A stretch of DNA of 64,000 bases, from contig NC_058514.1 of NCBI RefSeq assembly GCF_020382885.2, positions 16,711,749-16,775,748 of the forward strand, written 5' to 3'. Below are positions 38,301 to 48,500 of this stretch, piece by piece. The notes beneath the pieces are model-generated. The model had not been told where the DNA came from, searched no databases, and was given only the letters and a program-made list of their open reading frames with translations. Source of the stretch: Scatophagus argus (taxonomy: Eukaryota > Chordata > Actinopteri > Scatophagidae). Position 1 is the stretch's first letter. Each line of letters starts with the position of its first letter. The translations under genes were made by a program, and so were the position numbers.

Positions 38301-41300
38301 AAAAAATGTGTCTAGAGAGTGAAGGTATCAACTTGGGCAGGATGGGCGGCGGTGGCAAGCGGGTGAAAGCTGCGCAATCCGGTGGTGTTTTTGCAGCTGA
38401 GAAAGCAACGGCGCTGACCCATCACTAGCTGAATCAAACAGCTCTGTAAAACACACAAAGCTAAAGTACAAGCTGATGCTAGCCAGCAGACAGTTGGGTT
38501 GGCTACATCTAAACGCCTCCAGCTCAGCCACCCTTCAGTTGTAATAGCCAGGTGTCAACCTGTAGGGGGCAGTCACTATGCATCCTTATAACACAAAACG
38601 GAAAATTCAAATACTTTAAACTAAAATGCCAAGATTTGGACCTGAATCAATCAGTAACACTACTAAATATCTCTTTGAATTGATTTTTAGCAGAAAAAAG
38701 CTTTAGTTTAAAATAAAGTTTAAGCTGCACTGAGTAGATTTTACACATACAAACTCAATGAACAAGAACTCAACGGGACAATTCTTAACTCTCTCATCAA
38801 ACAGAATGACAGCAATGAACAACGGCTGAACTGCACTGTAGCAAAACGAGTTGCTGTGTTTTTTTTTCTACAGTGTTTGCAGTACGCTATAAAAAAAACT
38901 CTCATCACAGTTACTCTGTAATTTATTTATATTTTGGCAAAAAATATAAGCATTCAGAACACAATGAAAATGGTTACACTTGCATGAAATAGACCCTTAG
39001 ACTTCATGGAAGAGCGCAGGGTTGTTATTTCACATAACAATGACCAGACGGTGTGGAGTGAGACTGTTGTTTAGGCTGAGCATGAGACAAGATGCATGCG
39101 GATCCAGTTAATCTGTCACCCCTCCAAAACCGTTTCCTGGGGGAAACCCCGAGCTGAGAGAACTAACAGACAGTAAGTGTGATTAGGATTCATTTTTTTC
39201 ATCTTGATCAACAATATAATGTCTTGCAAGGTTGAAGAGTATATTGATAGAAGAAACCATGGGGTTCACCGGTTCAACTTTAACATAAACAATAGAACAA
39301 CATAATGTAAACATTAAACTGTGCAAACACGGCTTAGTTTATAATTTATTAAAATAATAGTGTGGTCTCCGGCAGAGATATGCGCGATTAGTTGACTCGT
39401 TTAAGTTAAAACTTCCCGTCCAAATGTCAGGGAAATTAATCATTAGAAACAACCTTAGTCAGTGGGATGGGACCTCTTCACGTGATTCCAGGGTAAGATT
39501 TGCTGCGTTTCCTGTCGTGGTTGGCACCAACTTGGTTGGTATATTTTGAAGACTGTCTTAATACCCAAATCACTTCCATACAACTAATGTTATGTTACCT
39601 TTTTTTTAGTTAGCAACGTCATCAGCTGCGGATGACAACACAAGTTCACTTTCAGAACTGCAACATAAAGTATATAAACTGCACAGGCAGGAAGAAGAAA
39701 TACTCCTTTATCCGTTACACAGTCATGTGTTTGATAATGTGGCGAACCTTATCCCACATCACCTTACATCACCTGTTACCAGTGAACCTGTTCTCGATGG
39801 CCCCGTCCTAACTTGTTTGAAAATGTGTAGCTGGCATCAAATTCAGAACAAGCATACATTTACAAAAATCAAGTAAAACATTCAATATATTGTCTTTTGT
39901 ACTGTTATCAGCTTAATGTGTCAAAAAGGATTAGCAAACGATAACGTTTGGTTTTATTAAGGCTTTACACAGCATCACAAAGGTGTGTAGTTGGGGTTAG
40001 GGTTGCGCTGTTGCAAAAATGTAAAACCTTTGGATTGCTGGACTCTTGACTAGACCTCACCTTGTGCTTTAGAAAACACAACGGGTCTTTTGCAGTATTG
40101 TCTGACATTTTATGGGCTAAATAAATGATCAATAAAATAACTGATAAATGCTAAATTTACAGTGATAATAAAAATTATTTGCAGATCTGGGCTTCAACTA
40201 AGAAAATCATAATGACACCATTAGGGTTTCTTTTTCTTCAGAAAACTAATACATAACGTAACATAACATACAATGGTTTTACTGATATTTATGATTAACC
40301 GAGGTTACATTACAACTTAATTTCCCTGTACCCCTGATTAGAAATAAGACAACACTGCGTTTTGGTTTCTTAATTCGTATTAGTGCACATATCCACAACA
40401 CACACGTTTAAGTCATATAAACCAGGGTGACTAATCCACCACCTCGCTGCGTTCCTCTCACTAGACCATATCTCTGTCGTATCACATACTTTACGATTCA
40501 GAAATTCAACAGTCCCTTCATGAAACCACACACACACACACACCGCCTGATCAACTGGTGGGACTCGTCTGGTTTGCGATGCTAACGATAAACAACAACC
40601 ACCTCAGTCTGTCAACATTTATTCATCGTGTGAAAAACTCATGAAAGGTCAGTCATCTTCACAGTCCACACCTCGCCGCACAGCTGCTGCTCTAAACGTG
40701 TCAGGTGACCTTTACCTGACTGCTTCACATCAATTGAAATGAACTCAAAGAACAAGAGACATCAGTGTAAAGCTTTGCAGATATTGGAAGCATTAGCGCA
40801 ACACATGCACACACATGTCCAAACTACAAGCGGCAGTTAATGAATGAGACAAACATGCAGTGTCACCTCCCACATGTTTGACATGTCATTTGTCAGTCAC
40901 TACTCTGTTCAGCTAACACCCTGCATTCAGTCACATGTACAGACAGACAGCCACCCCCCCTACCCCCTCAAACATATCCAGACCAGACATGTCCTGCCAC
41001 ACACATGTCCGAGTCCAGATCAGACCTCTTTTCATTTATTGCTGCTCATCATTTGTGTTTAATTGTTTGAGTTTGTCTCTATTCTGGTTAATTATACCGC
41101 TGTCTATATGGCTGTAAAATCAATAAATGGAACTTACTGATGGTTTGGACATTGGGACTCAGTGATACTGGTGCCTAGAGTATTTGTTCCAGTACCAAAC
41201 ATTCAAAACTTCTCAAACAAAAGTTTTCTCTCCATGATGGTATTAAAATCATCTATTCACTCGACTGAAATGATAAAAGACGGCTCAACAAGTTAATACT

Positions 41301-42616
41301 CAGCAAAAGTATGCATGTGGCTGCTGGCTGGGGGGGATTATTATTATTACAACAAAGGAATGCCGAGAAACCGAGAACCTACACCCAACACAAAACAGAA
41401 ACTGCATTCATCCAATTGTCTATCAGCTTCTTTATCAGTGCTTTGACAGTATCTGTATCTGGGCGTGATGTCACCTCATGCAACAACAGCTATTCGTCCA
41501 CTCAACACAACCTGATTAAATTAACGTGTCAAAGAGCAAATGATTAACTGCACTGGCTGAGGGAGAGAAACCCACTAAAATACAACAAGTGGTTTCCATC
41601 AGTGGAAAGATCTCAGGTTCTGTAGTTTTGTTGTTATGAACAACAGAGAAGACACTCCTCCAACACCAGCGGAAACATTTTGGAGGGAAGTGAAAGCTGG
41701 TTTGTGGCCCTGAAGTGATCAGGGTTTGGCCGCAGATTCATTCAAGAGGTTTTGGTTTAAAGCTATGATTTTTCACACACGGACAACTGGAGTGTCAGTG
41801 GGTCACATAACACAATGACTGACAGTAAAATACTGACTTAAAAATCATGTCCTCGGGAATGAAATCCATGCTTGTAACAGAAAGCACATGTTTCTGCGCT
41901 TGGCTGTGGTATAGAAAGCAAAAGCAGTTTTGGGTGGGGACCCCTGGCAAAAAAAAAAGAAAGAAAGAAAGAAAAGAACAGTGGCTGAAGGGACACTGTG
42001 GTCAAAGACAGATGTATAGATTCTATACTGACATGAATAACTGATTCATTCATTAACTCAGGTTTACTGCGTTCTGGTCAAAGTTTAGGAGTACTCTGAA
42101 GCATCTGCTAACTTCTGCAGTGCATCGGTTTCTAAATTATTAGAGAAGCGTAATCGATTAATCAAAACGTGCTTTGGTGCAGTTGCACACGTGTATTAAT
42201 ATATTAGTGTAACGCCGCTGAACACGGGAAACCACAGAACTACGTCCCCCGTAGAAACAAAATGCACAACTTTTAAGCACAGTTACCGAAACTTGGACCA
42301 CGCCACTACGCAGTGCTGTGAATTAGCACAAATTGGAATTAACGTTAATTTAGAAACACGTAACCTAACTCACTCTGCCGGAGGAGCGACTTCTGCTGGA
42401 GACCACGGGCGGCGGCAGCTCCTCATCGCTTGAGAAGGCATCCAGAGTCGTGGCCGTGACTTGTTTGTTGTTCTGAGCGGTTAGGTTCTTCAGATAAAGC
42501 TGCACGTAAACATCTTTGGTCGGGTTACCGCTCGGAAGCTCCACGTTGTTGGCCAGCAACTCGCTCTTCAGCTTGTCCTTGGTGAGCACAGACGGGTCGT
42601 CCAGGTACTCCGGCAT
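22922..42616 (-). CDS. tmpo: TMPO / LAP2 thymopoietin (whole coding locus)
   Basis: Inner nuclear membrane protein that binds BAF/DNA and B-type lamins and helps organise the lamina. Eight coding exons join in phase: 42616-42374, 35336-35219, 32698-32549, 31577-31450, 27094-26972, 25248-25102, 24401-24301 and 23324-22922. They give about 470 residues (human LAP2-beta 454). In order: LEM-like domain (about 3-45, [15 protein letters not shown]), acidic linker, LEM domain (about 95-138, with GVDVGPIV and TRKLYEKKL), a Ser/Pro-rich nucleoplasmic region, the conserved CRRPIKGAA motif and a single C-terminal membrane helix (about 429-449). I see no LAP2-alpha-type large exon, which fits its reported absence outside mammals. 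Two middle exons are phase 0 at both ends and could be skipped to give shorter isoforms. Confidence 0.96.
24301..24401 (-). CDS. tmpo: tmpo coding exon (residues 304-337)
   Basis: Encodes [20 protein letters not shown] then [14 protein letters not shown]. This aligns with human RDILKEMFPYEASTPTGIS. The donor is ATCAC|GTAAGC and the acceptor GTCTCCAG. The length of 101 nt gives the phase 2 needed by the last exon. Confidence 0.94.
25102..25248 (-). CDS. tmpo: tmpo coding exon (residues 255-303), tandem acceptor
   Basis: Encodes [40 protein letters not shown] and EASSVSARG. Two AGs six bases apart (TACAAG|TCAAAG|AGC) would give 147 or 153 nt, both in frame, differing by Ser-Lys. It is phase 0 at both ends, so skipping keeps the frame. 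Similarity to mammals is weak (cf. SPILPITEF), so confidence rests mostly on phase and splice sites. Confidence 0.8.
25352..25738. mobile_element. TIR-bounded non-autonomous DNA element
   Basis: The left end 'atacaccaatcagccacaac' and the reverse-complemented right end 'atacacagatcagctgcaac' form inverted repeats about 28 bp long with mismatches. The interior carries 'aaaaccactgacaggtgaag' at the left and 'acctacaaaatattaagcaa' at the right, both hallmarks of a widespread fish repeat, plus a run of about 18 G (25622-25638). It lies inside a tmpo intron. Confidence 0.65.
26972..27097 (-). CDS. tmpo: tmpo coding exon (residues 214-254), NAGNAG acceptor
   Basis: Encodes (Q)[19 protein letters not shown] then [22 protein letters not shown]. 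The acceptor reads CAGCAG|ATTG (27100-27095), so splicing can include or omit one Gln (126 or 123 nt). The donor is CTCAG|GTAGTT. It is phase 0 at both ends and corresponds in position to the beta-specific region of mammalian LAP2. Confidence 0.82.
27115..31449. other. tmpo intron with no further exon seen
   Basis: The intron between the exons ending 31450 and starting 27094. It contains the repeat at 28142-28340 and unique AT-rich sequence. The short open frames (for example 28446-28733, 30402-30656) lack paired splice sites of the right phase and family similarity. Confidence 0.6.
28142..28340 (-). repeat. TTGAA-tailed repeat, diverged subfamily
   Basis: Reads 'caatttcaattcaaatcatt', 'ttatttatatagcacctttt', 'ggtgctttacagagacccag', 'cccttttaacaggaagaaac' and 'ttgagcaggacccgactcac'. 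It has the same order of blocks as 7915-8167 but a different body, linking that family to the one at 745-968. A matching tail fragment lies at 56690-56765. Confidence 0.78.
31450..31577 (-). CDS. tmpo: tmpo coding exon (residues 171-213)
   Basis: Encodes [20 protein letters not shown] then [23 protein letters not shown]. The GKTPVT stretch aligns with human GRAKTPVTLKQRR. The EP repeats are a fish feature. The donor is CCG|GTAAGA. Confidence 0.93.
32549..32698 (-). CDS. tmpo: tmpo coding exon, second half of LEM domain
   Basis: Starts [18 protein letters not shown], completing the LEM domain begun in the previous exon, then [20 protein letters not shown] and [13 protein letters not shown]. 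The [10 protein letters not shown] end matches human SDRYSDNEEDS. It is phase 1 at both ends. Confidence 0.96.
33448..33762 (+). repeat. tRNA-derived SINE with (TTC)n tail
   Basis: The head has an A-box-like TGGCCTAGAG and a B box GGTTTGATTCC (33511-33521), then a body with 'cccttgagcaaggcacttaa' and 'gggcgcttgatgctgcccac', and a tail 'caataaagctgattc' plus (TTC)n. A second copy in the opposite strand is at 62057-62385. Open frames across it are repeat noise. Confidence 0.88.
35219..35336 (-). CDS. tmpo: tmpo coding exon, first half of LEM domain
   Basis: Encodes [20 protein letters not shown] then [19 protein letters not shown]. It matches human KATKKTDKPRQEDKDDLDVTEL in arrangement, and GVDVGPIV is the LEM core that contacts BAF. 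The donor is TGG|GTGAGT and the acceptor CCACAG. It is too short in any frame to be found by open-frame length alone. Confidence 0.96.
35345..42370. other. tmpo first intron
   Basis: About 7 kb. It contains a GA-rich purine tract (37099-37158), A-runs, (AAAG)n at 41951-41974 and AT-rich unique sequence. No additional LEM or lamin-binding exon was recognised. Confidence 0.6.
37099..37158. repeat. GA-rich purine tract
   Basis: An imperfect (GAGAGGGA)n purine run. It generates a Ser-Leu repeat open frame on the minus strand which is not a gene. Confidence 0.9.
42374..42616 (-). CDS. tmpo: tmpo first coding exon, LEM-like domain (residues 1-81)
   Basis: Starts [50 protein letters not shown], nearly the human sequence ([20 protein letters not shown]). 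This is the SAP-like LEM-like DNA-binding domain. It ends with an acidic FSSDEEL patch and a Ser/Arg stretch before GGCAGA|GTGAGT. Confidence 0.97.
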
Positions 42617-42977
42617 GTCGGCGTGCGGGTAGGGGGACAGTGGCCGTCGCCTGTGTAAGGGAGCTAGCTAACACCGACGAGAAATTAAATTATCAGAGGG
42701 GAGGTGTAGTAGAGCGGAACGGCTAACCAGCGCCTCTTACTGGATTTAATTCGTTAAACAAATACTTGCTAGGGAGATGAAAAAACTGCGTTTCAAAGAA
42801 AAACACAAAAGAAGCGAGGATGGTTTTCTGTCGTTATTCCCACTTCCTCCTCCAAGCACAATAATGGAGAAATGAAACAGACCTTAAGTTAGTGCTTTGA
42901 GTAAATCTATGAACAGGCTGCAGCTACTCATGGGGTTGACGCGGGCAGGAAGTGACTTCCTGTACAGATGGACTCCT

Positions 42978-43014
42978 ATTGGCCAGATGCTGTTAGAAGG
43001 AGGTTCTTCATTGG
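42978..43014 (-). promoter_or_regulatory. tmpo promoter: two CCAAT boxes 32 bp apart
   Basis: ATTGG on plus (CCAAT on the gene strand) occurs at 42978-42982 and 43010-43014, about 360-400 bp upstream of the start codon. A spacing of 31-33 bp between CCAAT boxes is typical of NF-Y-driven cell-cycle promoters. No TATA box was seen. Functional reading is inferred. Confidence 0.5.
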
Positions 43015-43434
43015 CGGAACAAACAGGCGACTATTGAAAAAGAACACACGTCACGAATTTGGGAAGCTATTCAGTCTTTCGTTTTATCCCGTTTGTTATA
43101 AGTTTTTAACTTCACTTTATGTTCTTTATATCGGTTTGTTTCGTTTATATTTTTATGTTTAGACATTATCGACATAAAAACAAATCGTTTTGGAAGGGAA
43201 CAAAGAGTGGATATATGAAAAGAAAATTCATAAATCAAGACTTTATAATGGCGTTATCACTAAGTGTTGTATTGTTTTGTTACACAGATGTACTGAGTGA
43301 GCAAAAGAAATGCATATATTTGTACATTACAAATTTGCAGTGTAAACAAACCATATCTCTTGATCACCGATTTAAAAAAATGAAACAATTAAACACACTA
43401 AACCCAGTTTGTTCTGTGTGCATTACTCAGATAA

Positions 43435-43903
43435 AACAGTAATGCATTTATTTCATCACTGGACACAAATGAAGATATAAACTAAAATGAAAAAGGTGGC
43501 ATTTTTTCCCTTTCCACTTTGTCACAAAACAATTTTTTTTCGATATGGACACTTAACTTTCATATACTTAACCAGTACAACAGCAGCAGATACACAAAGC
43601 GATGTATTTAAAGAAATGAAAGCGTCTTAACCGTAGCACAAACTGTGCAACAACCTCTAGTATGGTAACTATAAATTGCAAACAAAAGCCTTGGTCCAGC
43701 GCATTACATATCTTAATTTTGAAATCACAACCAATCATATGTTTGGCAGGATTTGGGCTTCAAGGCTTCAGAGAAGTTAAAGTAAGCTTAAGCAGACGGA
43801 CAGAACTGGACTGATCAGAGGGAAAGCAGGCAGCGATGAGCAGACACTCACAGCTCTACTACTTTACTCTGCAGACCATGCTGTCCATATGACTGCATAA
43901 CAT

Positions 43904-43966
<63 letters not shown>

Positions 43967-44164
43967 TGTGAGTGAGAGTGAGAGAGAGAGAGAGAGAGAT
44001 GGGATGGTCTATGACAGACAGGGCAGTCACAATATCCACATCAGTTCCTGATGGATGGGGATGCTCTGGACTCTGCTCCTTGCTGGGGCCTGATAGAACA
44101 CTGGAACACCCCCCCCTGCTCCTTTTCTCTTAATATTCTCTTTCCAGACAGCAATGCGTTCTCT
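43435..44164 (-). other. strap: strap 3' untranslated region
   Basis: Follows the stop at 44165-44167. A minus-strand AATAAA (tttatt at 43447-43452) suggests an end near 43435. The region includes the long CA/CT microsatellite at 43906-43999, which would be transcribed as (CA)n. Confidence 0.55.
43906..43999. repeat. Compound (TG)n(AG)n microsatellite
   Basis: About 32 TG units with one TA interruption, then (AG)n from about 43973. It lies in the strap 3' untranslated region. Confidence 0.95.
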
Positions 44165-44226
44165 TTAGGCTTTGATCTCAGGGGTCGAGCTGTACAGTTG
44201 CTCAGAGTTTTCTGTCCCAAGGTCCT
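44165..44226 (-). CDS. strap: strap last coding exon, shortened tail
   Basis: Encodes [20 protein letters not shown]-stop after CTCCTCAG. The ENS and the final (E/V)KA resemble the human end SENSDCIF...DVKA. It joins in phase 1 to CVLPG/E at 45061. Confidence 0.9.
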
Positions 44227-45554
44227 CTGAGGAGAGAGAAAAAAAAAAATCATACCGATGCTTGGATATGCCACACAGACCTACTGTGCTATAAGAGAAA
44301 TGCAAAGCAGCTTGAAATACCTGCTTATGATGACAGAATTCTATCATACTTTCCATTACATTGCGCTAAAGTTCAATTCATAAAAGACGCTGAGCACAAA
44401 AAACTTTGCATAGGAAGTATCTAAGAATTTCATTGGTAACTTAAGTAGCTATTATCTATAAATTTTAAATCAACTTAAACTGACAACACAGAGCAGAAAA
44501 TCAAACATTTTGGAAAGAAAGTTAATGGCAATGGCAAAGGAGAGTGCAAGCAAGGCAACATGTGTTCTTCAGTGGATTCCCCCCCAAAATAATCAAATTG
44601 TTTTAATTGTGTTGTGAATCTTTAATGTTCAGACTTTCCTTTAAAAAATGTAGGTTTTTTTTTTGTTTGTTTCCACTTCCCTCTCTACCACCCTTTCTAC
44701 TATGTTGTTTCTGTCGTCATCAGCGGTGCATTTAATCTCAATGTTGCAATGTGTATTTATTGAGTAATATTGGTAAAGACTCATTTCAGTAATAAGACTG
44801 TTTAGAAATTAGCCTTACAAAGTCTTAAGCTAACTAGCTAGCCTTGTATAAGTGTACATATGTTCATACAGTTGTTTCTTCATGCAACATTTCAGAGAAT
44901 TATCCACCAATATCCTGTCCTGCTACATTGCTTTGTTCAGCACTTAGCAATGATGGTATCTGTGTGCTGAAAAGATAAGAGTTCGGTTTATGTTCACTGT
45001 CATCGCTTGTTCCAGAGATCACAGTAGTGACTAAACAGATGAGTGTCTCAAGATCGTTACCCGGAAGGACACACTTCCACAGGCCATAGGTTTTCCCCAC
45101 AGCTGTCTGCCACAGTCGCAATGTGCCATCCTCAGAGCCGCTGGCATACAGCTCGCCATCAGGACTGAAGCGAACACAGTGCACTGGACCAAAGTGACCC
45201 TTATAGGACTCTGCAGACAGGAGGGACACAAACAGCATTAGATAGGAGTGGCAGAAAGTGTTAATTTGTAAGTTATATATAAAATATACACTTACATTAC
45301 TACTAATTTTATTAATTCAATTCAATTCAGTTTATTTATATAGCGCCAATTCACAACAAAAGTTATCTCATGACACTTTCCAATTTGAGCAGGTCTAGAC
45401 CAAACTCTTTAATTAAATTGTAAAATAGAGAGAGCCCAACATTCCCCCTTGAGCAAGCACTTGGCGACAGTGGCGAGGAAAAACTGCCTTTTAGAAGGCA
45501 GAAACCTCGGAGCAGACCCCGGCTCAAGATGGGCGGCCATCTGCCTTGACCGGT

Positions 45555-45598
<44 letters not shown>

Positions 45599-48500
45599 AG
45601 GAGAGCGACAGAGAGAGCAAGGGAGAGAGGCAGAGGGGGTGGGGCGTGAGAGAAGGAGCACACAAGCAGAGATGCATAGCAGCAGTTATTAGAATCTGTT
45701 TTAAAAATGGACAACAGAGCGTAGCTCAGTTTTACACACTGAAAGCAGGTTATTCTTTTCCTAAAACTCCATCTTAAGTCACCACCTTAAAAGCTCACAT
45801 TCTAACAGGAGATTCTCTCTGCTTCTCACCTAGCTCTTCCTTGGTGCTGTAGTCAAATTTGTAGAGCTTGAAGTCATCTCCACCAGCAACAAAGAAGTCC
45901 TTCTCTGGGTGGAGGGAGGCTGAATTTATGGGAGCTGGGGCCTCCACCGTCTTGATCAAGTCCAAGCTGGAATGTTGACATTATTGCAATGATACACTTG
46001 GTGTGTGTGTTAATGCGGAGAAGCTAAAATTCGACAGCATCACTGTCTTTATTAGCTCAGTCTTTAAAACAAGGCTTGAGATTACTGTGTGATTGTCACA
46101 TGTAAAAGACTCCATTTATCAATAATTAGATTTAGATTTAATTATGCTGTTCAGACCATTCAGTTTTATTAATCGTGGTGTGGACATGCTAGCTTCCAGG
46201 TAATGTATAATGAGAGTTTGGGTCACCTCAGAGCGTTGTAGAAAGCGATGGTCTTCCCATAAGTGATCACAAGAATCTCTCCATCAGCCATGTACTCCAT
46301 GCTGCTCACAGAGGTGTCGAACGTCAGCGTCTTTACCTCCTCCATGGAGCTTCTGTCCCAAAGCCTGGATGGACAAACACACACACACACACACACTGTA
46401 AGTAAAGATCTCTGCCATGTTAACTGTCACAGATCTAAACTGTTTGTAAGAAGACCGTCTCCGATGGCATAGAACAGAGTCAGTCAGGATGATAAGTGCA
46501 AGTTTTCTCTGGGCCCTGACACACAAATGAAAATCATGAAAAGCCATCTCACTGACCGTATGGTTTTGTCCTCAGCAGCAGAGAGGATCTGCTTGTCGCC
46601 GTTACACCACAAGGCTTTTTTAATGGCCGAGGTGTGACCTGAAATCTCCTGAGGTGCTTAAGGGCACAGAGATGAGACAGTGAGACAAGAGAGGTGAGAA
46701 GGCAAAATTGATATAAAACAAACATCAGGGTTTGGCTGGGACAACTTTATACCTCTTCCTTTTCATAATTCAAGCAGATTCAAAGACTTTCACATGCCCC
46801 TGATTTTAAATTTGATGTGTCACCAGTGTTGCACTGACTAGAACATTATTAACAGAAAGCGACAAATCAACATGTATGCATGTTTCCTCTTTGACACCTT
46901 CACTTACCTGCTTCAGGGTTACTGAGATCATAGATGCGCAGCAGTTTGTCATTTCCTCCAGTCAGAAGACAGTTGCTGTCCTGAAAGGGGCAAGAGTAGT
47001 TTTTATAATAACTCATCACAGACATGTAAATACATACAGGACATGTACAAAAATGGACATGTACAAATCTAATTCATTGACATGCCGTTTGAACACTTGA
47101 TCTGCACTGACCTCAGTAAAGCTGACAGTCTTGACGATGTGTTTGTGTGCCAGTGTGAGGACCTCGTCTCCACTCACTGCATCCCACACCTTTCTGAAAA
47201 GTAGAGTTCATCTTTAATATATTATAGTTTTTGTAGTTTTTTTTGGTAGTGCTTCAATAATTAAGTTTACTTTGCATACAACCTTTTTTGTTGTATGGGA
47301 TTTACATTTTTGTCATGTTTCCAATTTGGTTTGTTGGTTGGTTTGCTTCATCAGAGTGCTTGACATCATAGATATGATTTGGATTGTGATATTGCCTTTT
47401 TTTTTACTTGTACACAAAAAAAACTTATTTTAATCTACGCATTTGTCTGCACCAAACTCTGGGCTGTGTCCATTTGTGTCTTGCAGACGTGACTGTAACA
47501 TGAACTGTTTATTGACGCTTCAAATTCATTTTTTTGACAGTATGTGCAATACAAAAGGCACTGGATGAACATTTTCATCTACATTTTGCTTAGGAGGAGC
47601 AGTGTGTGCTGGTGCCAGGCAGCAGAATTGTCAAATAGGAGGTTAGGTGTTTCCGTAAATAACCATGTCTTTTCCAGGGCAGGAATTATACCACAGCCAA
47701 ACAGCCAGTGCTGTGGATGCCCCAGAATGTGGCCACAGTACCTCTTTCACTACACAGCCAGTATGGCATGCCCTGGTTTGAACTGGCCTTGCTTTCAAAA
47801 GAAAGCTACGAATTTTTTCCATTTGAAACTGCATTCAACCCAGGAAAAAAAAAAAAAACAAACTTACATCACATCATTAAGAAACATTAACATTTTGTCA
47901 CCAGATGAATGCATCATAATTACTGTTACTATTATCACTATTATTGATAAGGTGCATAGTGTCTGGCTGCCAAAGATTGATGCCCTACTCTGCTGCTGGT
48001 TGCAGCCGTAGGTTTTCTGCTTCAGTCTTTCTAACTTATTAAAACCTGTTGCACACATAGTGGCATCTAAAGAAATCTAAGGAAAAGAAATTCGTATTTG
48101 GTTCTAACAGTTAGTCTGGTAAGTTATATTCTTGCTGTATGAGAAAAAAGAGCCAGCTTTGGGTTACTGAAAAGTAACACCTGAATTACATTAGTACTTG
48201 CAAGAGGCAATTCACATTAAATCAAGTTGGTGCGAAATTTGTGTACCTGAGAGAGCATCTGGTGAGAGTATAACTTGGGTATAATGAGAAAGAAAAGGGA
48301 GACTGCATCACCCCTCTAAGTGTGACTACACTTTCCAAAAATCTACAAAGACACTCACTGCACCATCTGTAACATGGAGAGCAAAGCAGGCCAAGGCAAT
48401 GCGTCTAACCCGAGGAAACACCTGGTCAAACACTACATATTGGGGATTTTTTCAGCCAATAACATATAATAATAGCCATAACACAATCAATCATTTTCAT

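Noticed and set aside
45031-45238. Extended open frame beyond the strap exon ([12 protein letters not shown]...)
   Set aside because: Read-through past the donor at 45060; phase and family fit require splicing to 44226.
46649-46653. CTCAG as the acceptor of the strap exon near 46.65 kb
   Set aside because: It would shift the frame. The upstream TTAAG restores [10 protein letters not shown], matching the family.
47544-48011. 155-codon open frame inside a strap intron
   Set aside because: No recognisable domain, low-complexity Lys and Ile-Thr runs at the end, and wrong strand for the host gene. Probably chance.
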